Assembly (NCBI GenBank): GCA_041745515.1
Contig: JBGTIU010000080.1
Coordinates: forward strand, 1-5,783
Length of the DNA: 5,783 bases
Direction: 5' to 3'
DNA from: JAKFWF01 sp041745515
GTDB taxonomy: Bacteria; Pseudomonadota; Alphaproteobacteria; Rhizobiales; Hyphomicrobiaceae
Shown: positions 1-5,438 of the stretch, one piece after another
How positions within the stretch are numbered: position 1 is the stretch's first letter
How the letters are laid out: each line of letters opens with the position of its first letter
Made by a program: the position numbers and the translations under genes
Notes under the pieces: model-generated
Database searches by the model: none
What the model was told of the DNA's origin: nothing
Seen by the model: the letters and a program-made list of their open reading frames with translations, nothing else

Positions 1-290
1 ATCCAGGCGTTGGCATTGTTGGTGTCGATGACGACCACCTCGGCAGCCAAGCGTGCCGCGGCGCGGGGCTCGGCTCCAAGCGGCGCGATCGGCGCGGCCG
101 TGGTCTTGGCGGGCGCCTTCTTGGCCTCGGTCTTCGCCGCCGCGGGCCTTTGGTTGGCCTTGAGCCAGGCCTCGTAGCGCTCGGCATCGCGCGCGATGGT
201 CGGGTGCGAGAAGGTCGACGCCTGGGCGATGGCTATTCCCGGCACGAGCAGCACGAGGCAGACAAGGAGAAGGCGCGTGATCGGTTGCAT
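1..290 (-). CDS. Exported protein, N-terminal part; probable alpha-2-macroglobulin family (partial)
   Basis: The first 96 codons of a gene that continues beyond the left edge. The ATG at 290-288 opens a clear Sec signal peptide: Arg6, a hydrophobic run at residues 7-16, and a likely signal peptidase I site after AIA at residue 22. The mature start (STFSHPTIARDAERYEAWLK) is followed by an Ala/Lys/Pro-rich linker at about residues 47-72. Then comes a helical TPR-like segment (RAAARLAAEVVVIDTNNANAW). From memory, exported alpha-2-macroglobulin-like proteins of Bradyrhizobium relatives have this layout: signal peptide, 'AxRYExxLKAN' motif, then 'RAASR..A.AVV.D..N...W'. Those are large periplasmic proteins thought to trap proteases, often encoded with a penicillin-binding protein 1C gene. 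The thioester and bait regions lie outside the window, so the family call is inference. Another exported TPR-containing protein is possible. The coding frame and signal peptide are secure. Confidence 0.6.
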   Translation of the reverse strand, partial: MQPITRLLLVCLVLLVPGIAIAQASTFSHPTIARDAERYEAWLKANQRPAAAKTEAKKAPAKTTAAPIAPLGAEPRAAARLAAEVVVIDTNNANAW

Positions 291-464
291 GATGAACCCC
301 GAAGAAAGTGTCGGCGACAAGCCGCCGGCCGGTTCATCATCGTGCAAGTCGTTATGTCGGAACAGGGGCGGCGTGCCGAGGTTTGCACCGCAATCGCTGG
401 ATTTGCAGGGAAATGCGGGTCGGTTCCGGTGGCTTCCGCAGTCTTTGTGTTTTGGCCACTGAGG

Positions 465-470
465 TAGAAT
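465..470 (+). promoter_or_regulatory. Candidate -10 element upstream of the mazEF pair
   Basis: TAGAAT matches the sigma-70 -10 consensus at five of six positions and lies about 105 bases before the antitoxin start. No good -35 element sits 16-18 bases upstream; the nearest T-rich words around 443-450 are weak. An alternative is GTGACA at 514-519 as a -35 element, one mismatch from TTGACA, with the -10 falling inside the 537-550 palindrome. The sequence alone does not choose between them. Confidence 0.25.
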
Positions 471-536
471 TGAATGGCCTGTTCCGGGAGGCTCGCGGAG
501 GAGAAAATTCCTAGTGACAGCTCCTGGTTCATGCTA

Positions 537-550
537 GGTTACATGTAACC
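537..550. promoter_or_regulatory. Perfect 14-bp palindrome, candidate MazE(F) autoregulatory operator
   Basis: GGTTACATGTAACC is a perfect palindrome ending 24 bases before the antitoxin ATG. Type II antitoxins of the MazE class usually repress their own operon by binding a palindrome in the promoter, with the toxin acting as co-repressor. Position and symmetry fit that role. If GTGACA at 514-519 is the -35 element, the palindrome would cover the -10 region, which suits repression. Binding is inferred. Confidence 0.5.
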
Positions 551-574
551 ACGATCGGAAACTGGAGATTTTGG

Positions 575-799
575 ATGGCTGGGGTCCACAAGCCTAAGAC
601 GTCGCTCGCCAAGGTGCGCCGGCATCGCGAGCGGTTACGCCGCCAAGGTTTGCGGCCGATCCAAATCTGGGTGCCGGACGTGCGATCGCCGGCGTTCAGA
701 TCGCAGGCGCGTCGCCAGTCGCTGGCCGTTGCCGCCAGTGCTCGCGCGCAACAGGACCAGGCTTTCATCGACTCGATTTCAGATTTGGTTGACCAATGA
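575..799 (+). CDS. mazE: MazE-like antitoxin (DUF3018-type)
   Basis: A 74-residue protein resembling the DUF3018 / 'antitoxin MazE family' group, which neutralises a MazF-type ribonuclease. The N-terminus is basic, with an R-R-H-R-E-R-L-R-R run at residues 15-23. It leads into the family signature GLRPIQIWVPD at 25-35, which probably forms the DNA-contacting strand and dimer core. Next comes the typical RRQSLAVAAS segment at about 46-55. The acidic helical end (DQAFIDSISDLVDQ) is the part expected to wrap the toxin. The start is supported by a GGAGA ribosome-binding site at 564-568 with six bases of spacing. The stop overlaps the toxin start (ATGA at 796-799), implying translational coupling. 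Length fits the family. Together with the adjacent MazF, the assignment is strong; the gene symbol is generic. Confidence 0.9.
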   Translation: MAGVHKPKTSLAKVRRHRERLRRQGLRPIQIWVPDVRSPAFRSQARRQSLAVAASARAQQDQAFIDSISDLVDQ

Positions 800-1149
800 G
801 GCGCGGCGAGGTCTGGACCGTGTCGGGCGGCCGGAATTATGCCGGCAAGCCGCGGCCCGTCGTTATCATCCAGGATGACAGCTTCGACGGCACGGACTCG
901 ATCACAGTCTGCGCCTTTACCACCGACGAAACGGAAGCGCCGCTGTTCCGCCTTGCCGTCGAGCCGAACGAGGGCAACGGGTTGCGCAGCGCCTGCCGCA
1001 TGATGGTGGACAAGATCACGACTGTCCCAAAATCCAAGCTCGGCGCATCGGTCGGCCGACTGGACGACGAGGATGTCCTGCGTCTCAATCGGGCCGTTCT
1101 CGTGTTTCTGGGGCTGGCGATTTCGCCAAGAACGCGAGCGAAGGCGTGA
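796..1149 (+). CDS. mazF: MazF/PemK-family endoribonuclease toxin
   Basis: A 117-residue toxin of the MazF/PemK family, which cleaves single-stranded mRNA at short sequence motifs and halts growth when the antitoxin is lost. The N-terminal strand MRRGEVWTV and the loop leading to KPRPVVIIQ are typical. Arg20 in that motif corresponds to the catalytic arginine of MazF. The second catalytic position is expected at the Thr42-Thr43 pair in CAFTTDE. The C-terminal half has the family pattern: SACRMMVDKITTVPKSKLGASVGRLDDEDVLRLNRAVLVFLGL, in which Asp72 and the following Lys-Ile-Thr-Thr are typical. It starts inside the antitoxin stop codon, with no ribosome-binding site of its own that stands out, so translational coupling is likely. 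Nothing is truncated, so the toxin is probably active. Its cleavage motif cannot be read from the sequence. Confidence 0.93.
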   Translation: MRRGEVWTVSGGRNYAGKPRPVVIIQDDSFDGTDSITVCAFTTDETEAPLFRLAVEPNEGNGLRSACRMMVDKITTVPKSKLGASVGRLDDEDVLRLNRAVLVFLGLAISPRTRAKA

Positions 1150-1162
1150 GATCGGGCGAACC

Positions 1163-1987
1163 ATGCGGATAGCCGCCATGCTGAAGCTGTTGCTGATTAT
1201 CGCAGGGCTCTACCTGCTCTTGCTCGGGGCCATGTACTTCGGCCAGCGACGCCTGCTGTATTTTCCCGATCCCGTGCGCATCTCGCCGGCTACGGTTGGC
1301 CTTGCCGATGTGGCGGAACGCATCATCGAAACGCCCGACGGCGAAAAGCTCGTCGCGTGGCACGGCAAGGCGAGACCCGGGCAGCCGACGCTGCTCTACT
1401 TTCACGGCAACGGCGGTGGCCTCAGCGTTCGCGCCAACCGTTTTCGCCAGCACCTCGATCGGGGTCGCGGCGTATTCATGCTGGCCTATCGCGGCTACAG
1501 CGGCTCTACGGGTGCGCCGTCCGAGGCCGCCAATGTGGCGGATGCCCGGCTCGCCCATGCCGCGCTGGTCGGACAGGGCGTGCACCCGCGCGACATCATC
1601 CTGTACGGTGAGTCGCTCGGCACCGGTGTCGCGGTCCAGGTCGCGGGCGGAAAACCGGCAGCCGGCCTCATTCTTGAAAGCCCGTTCACGTCGATCGTCG
1701 ATCGTGCGGTGGAACTCTATCCCTGGCTGCCCGTCCGTCAGCTGGTCAAGGATCGTTACGACAGCCAGCGTCATATCCCGCAACTTCGTCTGCCGCTGCT
1801 GATCCTGCACGGTGCGGCCGACACCGTCGTGCCGGTCCGGATGGGACGTCGGCTGTTCGTGCTGGCGAAGGAACCGAAGCAACTCGTGGTGCTGCCCGGC
1901 GCCGAGCACAACGACCTCGATCGCCACGGCGCCTTTGCCGCCATCGACAGCTGGATCGACCGGCTGCGCGCCGGAGTGATACGGTAG
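1163..1987 (+). CDS. Membrane-anchored alpha/beta hydrolase (Bem46/ABHD13-like)
   Basis: A 274-residue serine hydrolase. Residues 7-26 form one hydrophobic N-terminal helix, probably an uncleaved anchor. It is followed by the RRLLYFPDP motif seen in Bem46/ABHD13/ABHD17-like proteins. The oxyanion-hole region is HGNGG at 81-85 and the nucleophile elbow is GESLG with Ser151. The acid is Asp220 in HGAADTVVP and the catalytic histidine is His249 in GAEHND. All triad members are present in order, so it should be an active esterase, thioesterase or peptidase; the substrate is unknown. The ATG at 1163 was chosen because the upstream in-frame extension overlaps mazF and encodes an Arg-rich segment before the membrane helix. 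An ATG at 1178 is an alternative start. Only 13 bases separate it from mazF, so read-through from that operon is possible, but a functional link is not implied. Confidence 0.88.
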   Translation: MRIAAMLKLLLIIAGLYLLLLGAMYFGQRRLLYFPDPVRISPATVGLADVAERIIETPDGEKLVAWHGKARPGQPTLLYFHGNGGGLSVRANRFRQHLDRGRGVFMLAYRGYSGSTGAPSEAANVADARLAHAALVGQGVHPRDIILYGESLGTGVAVQVAGGKPAAGLILESPFTSIVDRAVELYPWLPVRQLVKDRYDSQRHIPQLRLPLLILHGAADTVVPVRMGRRLFVLAKEPKQLVVLPGAEHNDLDRHGAFAAIDSWIDRLRAGVIR

Positions 1988-1993
1988 GGGGGG

Positions 1994-3007
1994 CTAACCT
2001 TGATCGCTTTCTTTGCGGATCAACAATGGCAACCGCCCTTGTCTTGCGTCCCGCTTGATCGCGCGCAGTGAAGCATTGATGGCGGTCTTCCAGGATTTTC
2101 CGCGACTTCGGGCACTGTCCAATTCATCTTGAAGAGCGTGCTCGTCGATCTCTAAAAAAATGTCTATCAGCTCCTGCGCCTGCCGTAGATCCTTCTGTCG
2201 CTTCCCCGACTCCTGCGCCTTCCGCCGCTGCGCTACTATGAGCTTGTGAATTGCAAACCGCAGAGGCGTCGGCACTCGGACCATGACCCCGTCGCCATAC
2301 AACACAGCCACTTCTATCGCGCCTTCGGCGGGGTATTCCTGGAACGCCAGAGGAACAGCCGCCACACCGATGCTCTGGACCGGCACGAGAAACGTTCTGC
2401 CGCGCCCGAGCTTTGTGAGTAGTTCAACGACGAAGCCGTTGCTGGCCCGAAACGCCTTGGGAAGCGTATCGTCGCTTTTCCAATCGGGCGCAAAAGTCGG
2501 GTCGGCGCGCTTCAGGATTTCCCCAAAGTCTTCTTCATGTTCACCGGGTACGAACTCGGCAACCGAAATATCAGCATCATTCGTGGCGTAGGTCGATGTT
2601 GGGAGATAGTAGCCCAGGACACCGGCATAGGTTTGATAGGCGGTTGTGCCGACCAAGGTAACGCCGCGCTCGAAAAGACCGGCATTGGCGATCACCTCGA
2701 GAATTCGCCCGAGAAAAAGCGCAGGGGCTGGAATTCGCGCAGCCTTCAAGATGCTGACTGTACTTCTGCGCGCCTTTGCGCGCCCTGCGGCGTGCCGGTA
2801 TTTTTCGACCCGGGCCTGCACCAGCGGATCGTCTGCGAGGCCCAGATACTTCTCTATACGTGCACTGCCGTCCCTGGACGTCGCGTACGCGTACTTCTTG
2901 TTTTTGATCGTCTTGGTTGCGATCGAAGCGGCGACGGAATCGCCCATCTCCAGATTCTGTAAAAGATCTGCATACAGCGTCATCATATTCAGCGGGATAG
3001 GGCGCAC
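1994..3007 (-). CDS. Nucleotidyltransferase-fold protein (GSU2403 / NTP_transf_8-like)
   Basis: A 337-residue protein with the hallmarks of a DNA polymerase beta-type nucleotidyltransferase. A hydrophobic strand leads to LVGTTAYQTY (Gly120-Thr121), the usual hG[S/T] motif. The acidic pair Asp144 and Asp146 sits in TNDADIS. A probable third carboxylate is Glu195 in FVVELLT, where many relatives would have Asp. The N-terminal part (about 30-56, ending KYLGL) and the C-terminal KLIVAQRRKAQESGKRQKDLRQAQELI helix match my memory of the GSU2403 family (Pfam NTP_transf_8). Members are poorly characterised; the substrate is unknown. Related folds include MenT and AbiEii toxins, but that is only an analogy. 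The start is GTG at 3007 with AAGG six bases upstream; the ATG at 2986 is an alternative without a clear site. No antitoxin-like gene is adjacent. Upstream lie two elaborate inverted repeats. A few AT-rich codon runs stand out from the neighbours, a hint of transfer. Confidence 0.8.
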   Translation of the reverse strand: MRPIPLNMMTLYADLLQNLEMGDSVAASIATKTIKNKKYAYATSRDGSARIEKYLGLADDPLVQARVEKYRHAAGRAKARRSTVSILKAARIPAPALFLGRILEVIANAGLFERGVTLVGTTAYQTYAGVLGYYLPTSTYATNDADISVAEFVPGEHEEDFGEILKRADPTFAPDWKSDDTLPKAFRASNGFVVELLTKLGRGRTFLVPVQSIGVAAVPLAFQEYPAEGAIEVAVLYGDGVMVRVPTPLRFAIHKLIVAQRRKAQESGKRQKDLRQAQELIDIFLEIDEHALQDELDSARSRGKSWKTAINASLRAIKRDARQGRLPLLIRKESDQG

Positions 3008-3018
3008 TGAGTGCCTTG

Positions 3019-3050
3019 GTTATCTACAAAAACAGAAACATGTAGATAAC
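3019..3050. repeat. 32-bp inverted repeat, proximal copy; candidate operator
   Basis: The arms GTTATCTACA (3019-3028) and TGTAGATAAC (3041-3050) are perfect 10-bp reverse complements around a 12-base A-rich spacer. The arm-to-arm distance is 22 bases, two helical turns, as expected for a dimer binding one face. It ends 12 bases before the GTG start of the nucleotidyltransferase gene, where bound protein could block transcription or translation. A weak promoter can be drawn on the minus strand, with -35 TTGCAG (3072-3067) and a 17-base spacer. The -10, TTATCT (3049-3044), lies inside this repeat. Confidence 0.7.
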
Positions 3051-3076
3051 ACGGCACGTAGGCTGGCTGCAAGCAA

Positions 3077-3108
3077 GTTATCTACAAAAACTGGAATGTG
3101 TAGATAAC
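3077..3108. repeat. 32-bp inverted repeat, distal copy; candidate operator
   Basis: A second copy with the same arms (3077-3086 and 3099-3108) and a 12-base spacer, identical to the proximal copy at 28 of 32 positions. The shared 15-base left part is GTTATCTACAAAAAC. The copies lie in direct orientation with starts 58 bases apart, about 5.5 helical turns. The arms are perfectly conserved and all four differences fall in the spacer, the pattern expected of protein-binding half-sites under selection. It lies just downstream of the minus-strand gene ending at 3132. Confidence 0.7.
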
Positions 3109-3131
3109 ATTCGCGTCCGAAGATGGATTGC

Positions 3132-3746
3132 TCAATGCCGCGTCGAGGCGAGGGCGGTTGACGGCGTTTCTACATCGCCGGCGGTGGAGGCTAACGCCGC
3201 GTCGACGGTTGGCTCGGTCTCCGCGACTGGCGCGACCGAAGCGGGCTCGCGCTGCAGCATGGTCGGCTCGGAGGAAAGCCACAGCCGGTCGAACGACAAT
3301 TTCGTCCAGCGCGCAGTCTCGGTGCAGCCGCTGGCATGGCACTCGTAGGCGTCGCGCTTGGCAGGCTCGCGCCGCATGCAGTCACCGATCCAGCTCGTCG
3401 CCGTATCGAGATAGAGCTGTTCATGCGCATCGAGAAGTCGCAAATCGCGGGCAATGCGCACGTCAGCGGCAAAACCGATCGGATTGTTCTCGATCGTCTC
3501 GGGGGCGTTTGGTTTCAGGCCGGCGAGAATGATGCGAATGGCGATGCCGGCCACGGCGAGCTCGGATGCGAAATGCGCCAAAGCCAGAACCACCGGGCTC
3601 TCCGCTGAACGCGCGACGAGAAGCCAGTGGCTGCCGCTGCAATGGACGCCCCCGTTTGCGAGGTGATCGGCGATGAAGGTAGTGAGCCTTGTTTCCTTGT
3701 TTTCGCGTTTGACCACATCCATCCGGGGCTTCGCATTCAGCGTCAT
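3132..3746 (-). CDS. Conserved-looking hypothetical protein with Cys-containing core and low-complexity tail
   Basis: A 204-residue protein whose function I do not recognise. The ATG at 3746 is chosen because AAGGA lies seven bases upstream; the frame is open further upstream but that extension looks non-coding. Residues 20-80 look like an alpha/beta unit: SHWLLVARSAESPVVLALAHFASELAVAGIAIRIILAG, with strand, helix and strand. A second block at 97-156 contains LLDAHEQLYLDTATSWIGDCMRREPAKRDAYE, with Cys123, Cys136 and Cys141 close together and a terminal FDRLW. I have an impression of similar motifs in other rhizobial proteins but can name no family. Residues 157-204 form an Ala/Thr/Glu/Pro-rich tail that is probably disordered. 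No signal peptide or membrane segment is visible, so it is probably cytoplasmic. It lies 124 bases upstream of the nucleotidyltransferase on the same strand; the repeats between them argue for separate control. Confidence 0.7.
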   Translation of the reverse strand: MTLNAKPRMDVVKRENKETRLTTFIADHLANGGVHCSGSHWLLVARSAESPVVLALAHFASELAVAGIAIRIILAGLKPNAPETIENNPIGFAADVRIARDLRLLDAHEQLYLDTATSWIGDCMRREPAKRDAYECHASGCTETARWTKLSFDRLWLSSEPTMLQREPASVAPVAETEPTVDAALASTAGDVETPSTALASTRH

Positions 3747-4286
3747 TTTTTGTTCCTTGGCCGTGTGGTGACGGTGGGGCGGCGGCATTAAAACCGGCGA
3801 ATCGGCTTGCAACGCGACAGGCGACGGGAGGCTGCACAAGCTCGGCAGTGCGCGAGACCAGTTGTGAGGCCGTCCGGTTAAATAAGCATTGATCGCCGTG
3901 CCGTTTTTTCACCGGCTCCCTTGCGGATCGACTCTGTCAAAGCGCGATGCCGATCCACGCCCTGGTGAACAGGTCGGGATAGAAAGCGCGCGATCGCGGA
4001 AAGCCCATCCACAGCTTATCCCCACAACTGCGGAACGGCCGAGCACCCCCGCTTTGTGCGCACGCTTGTAATGAACGCGCGCGTACGGCGGCAAGCCTGA
4101 GAGACCGCGAACAAAGCTGCAGCGACCGCGATTTGGCGTGATCCGGAATTGGCTGTGGAACAGGCGTCACAGCGCATCGGGCTGCACTGGCGACATGCTA
4201 TCGTCGAAGTGGAGATTCGAGGCCGTCCTGCGGGCTGGTTGAGACCTGAGAAGTAGGCAACGACGAAAGACCATGGAGAACCACCG
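3747..4286. other. 540-base stretch without a convincing gene
   Basis: Open frames here are short, arginine- and cysteine-rich and lack ribosome-binding sites, so none is called. Near 3746 it should contain the promoter of the minus-strand hypothetical gene, and near 4287 that of the plus-strand lipoprotein candidate; neither has clear -35/-10 boxes. An isolated TTGACA on the minus strand (3940-3935) has no matching -10. An AT-rich island lies around 3877-3890. TTATCCCCA near 4017, beside TCCACA at 4008, resembles a DnaA box with one mismatch. A 10-bp palindrome, CGCGATCGCG, lies near 3988. Confidence 0.4.
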
Positions 4287-4811
4287 ATGACCCTACGACA
4301 CGCAGCCATCGCGGTGCTGGCACTGGTGCTTTCAGCATGCCAGATTCATGCTGCGGACGACGCCTGGTCGCCCTTCAATAATCAAGCGCGGAATGTCCCG
4401 ACGGAATACGCTACGGTCGCGGATTGGGAGCGGGCGCAAAGACGCGAGGCCCGTCAGTATCGTCGCCAGCACACGCAGCGATACGCTGAACGACGCAAGC
4501 CGCAGGTTCGCGCCTGGGTGATCGAGCGCGCGCAAGCCGACTTGGATCGGGGCCACCGCTGCCGGTCCCGCATCACCCTCGTCGGCGATCAAGCGCTCTC
4601 TGCTGATGCCGCCAAGGTCCAGGCTGACAAAGCCATCCGTCAGCAAATCCGCTTCCAGCATGGCGAGAGGTTCACCGATCTCGGCAACGGCGAAGGCAAA
4701 ACCTACAGTTGCGTCAGGTCCAGCATCGGCTCGATTGCGGGGCAGGATTTTGACCGCTGCGAAGTGTCTATTATTCCTTGTTCTGCGCCGCGCATCGAGA
4801 CCGACAAATGA
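4287..4811 (+). CDS. Exported hypothetical protein, possible lipoprotein
   Basis: A 174-residue protein of unknown function. The start is supported by GGAG at 4275-4278, eight bases upstream. The N-terminus is a signal sequence with hydrophobic residues 6-15 followed by LSAC (15-18), a good lipobox with Cys18 as the possible lipidated residue. Signal peptidase I cleavage after HAA (residue 23) is an alternative. The middle (48-91) is highly charged and Arg/Gln/Glu-rich, probably a long helix. The C-terminal part has four cysteines (92, 142, 158, 165), possibly two disulfides. It carries the pattern RITLVGDQALSADAAKVQADKAIRQQIRFQHGERFTDL...YSC, reminiscent of small rhizobial periplasmic domains with a 'G....A...A...W...V...YG..Y..' layout. 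That resemblance is from memory and weak. It is convergent with the small exported protein at 5150-5371. Confidence 0.72.
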   Translation: MTLRHAAIAVLALVLSACQIHAADDAWSPFNNQARNVPTEYATVADWERAQRREARQYRRQHTQRYAERRKPQVRAWVIERAQADLDRGHRCRSRITLVGDQALSADAAKVQADKAIRQQIRFQHGERFTDLGNGEGKTYSCVRSSIGSIAGQDFDRCEVSIIPCSAPRIETDK

Positions 4812-5001
4812 CGGGCGGCGCGGTTTTCCGGGGTCTTTCCCCATCGCGCGCGAGACACCGTGCAAACCGCGACACGTAAAGATCCCGACCCTCGCCGGAT
4901 GCGGCCTTGGCTCCATCCGATGCCGGGCCAACTCTGCCGGGAACGCGCGGGATCGAGAGGGGCTCTACCAATGCCAGCAAACCGCAATTTCAATTCCGTG
5001 T

Positions 5002-5019
5002 CGCGGATGCACATCCGCG
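5002..5019. repeat. 18-bp near-palindrome with 8-bp arms
   Basis: CGCGGATG and CATCCGCG are perfect reverse complements separated by CA. The two-base centre makes it a better candidate for a protein-binding site or cruciform than for an RNA hairpin. No T-tract follows. Role unknown. Confidence 0.4.
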
Positions 5020-5069
5020 CGTCCCCGCCACAGGTGGGCGCAATTTTCCTTTCGAAGCGCCTTCGTATC

Positions 5070-5098
5070 AGCCGGAGCGGTAGGCGAACCGCCCGGCT
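5070..5098. terminator. Strong GC-rich hairpin, possible terminator without T-tract
   Basis: AGCCGG (5070-5075) pairs with CCGGCT (5093-5098), and GCGGT (5077-5081) pairs with ACCGC (5088-5092). This gives an 11-bp stem with one bulged A (5076) and a six-base loop. It lies 52 bases beyond the stop of the minus-strand gene at 5150, and its symmetry would let it act in both directions between convergent genes. Neither side has a run of T, so it is not a classical intrinsic terminator. It could be an RNA 3'-end protecting structure or a REP-like element. A further small stem, CGAAG/CTTCG, lies at 5053-5065. Confidence 0.4.
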
Positions 5099-5149
5099 GG
5101 GTGGCAGGGAAAGGTCACAGATCCACCCCGCGTTCTCGGGACTCTGCAC

Positions 5150-5371
5150 TTACTTCCGTAAATTGCGCTTGTTGCAATAGTCCTCGGCGGCCTGCCTCGA
5201 GTAACCCATCTTCTGGCCGTCCCGGACGCAATCCGCGTACTTACCGGTCATCTTGACCGTAATTGACTTGCCGTCTTTTGTTTTCTTAGTGGCCGTCGGC
5301 GTTTCCGCCTGAGCGGTTGCCGTCGCGGCCGCTGCTACTATCGCCAAAAATGCAATCGTGGTCAGATTCAC
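5150..5371 (-). CDS. Small exported hypothetical protein (73 aa)
   Basis: A GTG start at 5371 is chosen over longer in-frame options because a strong ribosome-binding site, GGGAGGA (5382-5376), lies immediately upstream and the signal peptide begins there. The sequence starts MNLTTIAFLAIVAAAATATAQA, a typical Sec signal peptide with signal peptidase I cleavage after AQA (residue 22). The mature part is about 51 residues: a Lys/Thr-rich stretch, then a compact C-terminal motif YADCVRDGQKMGYSRQAAEDYCNKRNLRK. Its two cysteines could form one disulfide. I recognise no named family; small periplasmic proteins with a 'C....K.G.S...A..YC' pattern seem familiar from rhizobia, but this is only an impression. 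Convergent with the 4287-4811 gene. Confidence 0.72.
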   Translation of the reverse strand: MNLTTIAFLAIVAAAATATAQAETPTATKKTKDGKSITVKMTGKYADCVRDGQKMGYSRQAAEDYCNKRNLRK

Positions 5372-5375
5372 CGTT

Positions 5376-5382
5376 TCCTCCC
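5376..5382 (-). promoter_or_regulatory. Ribosome-binding site that decides the GTG start of the small exported protein
   Basis: On the minus strand the sequence reads GGGAGGA, then AACG, then GTG. It is the best Shine-Dalgarno match in the window and supports the GTG over the upstream ATG codons in the same frame. Confidence 0.7.
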
Positions 5383-5418
5383 TCAAGCATACAACCATTC
5401 GCCTCAGTGGATTACTGC

Positions 5419-5438
5419 GCTGCTGATCATTAAGCAGC
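5419..5438 (-). repeat. Small inverted repeat upstream of the 73-aa exported protein gene
   Basis: GCTGCT (5419-5424) and AGCAGC (5433-5438) are separated by eight bases, 48 bases upstream of the GTG start at 5371. It could be an operator or a leader hairpin, but with six-base arms it could also be chance. Confidence 0.2.

Larger units (their letters stand above)
4812..5149. other. Convergent intergenic region with several hairpins
   Basis: A 338-base region between two convergent genes. The best frame (plus, ATG at 4971) would read into the end of the minus-strand gene at 5150; it is Arg/Ser-rich and lacks a ribosome-binding site, so no gene is called. The region instead holds inverted repeats: a loose pair CGGATG/CATCCG (4896-4901 and 4914-4919), a tight palindrome at 5002-5019, a small stem-loop at 5053-5065 and a strong hairpin at 5070-5098. 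Confidence 0.4.

Noticed and set aside
1073..1162. N-terminal extension of the hydrolase frame inside mazF
   Set aside because: The extension overlaps the toxin gene, is Arg-rich and would precede the membrane anchor; the ATG at 1163 gives a normal family-length protein.
529..1179. Long minus-strand frame across mazEF
   Set aside because: It is the antisense shadow of mazE and mazF, which have strong family signatures.
1085..1927. 280-codon minus-strand frame opposite the hydrolase
   Set aside because: The plus strand has a complete catalytic triad and family motifs; the antisense frame is open because of high GC and shows no recognisable domain.
3019..3108. Four TTATCTACA words read as DnaA boxes, i.e. 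a replication origin
   Set aside because: Each differs from TTATCCACA at a position where the consensus is strict, and the exact symmetric pairing with fixed 12-base spacers fits a dimeric repressor site better. No replication initiator gene or AT-rich unwinding region lies beside it.
3747..3839. Longer start for the 3132-3746 gene, and the other minus-strand frame reaching 3912
   Set aside because: The AAGGA site before 3746 marks the start; the extension is Pro/His-rich without a ribosome-binding site, and the other frame is a shadow of this gene.
4860..5180. Plus-strand open frame in the convergent intergenic region
   Set aside because: It is Arg/Ser/Pro-rich, has no ribosome-binding site and runs into the end of the well-supported minus-strand gene at 5150.
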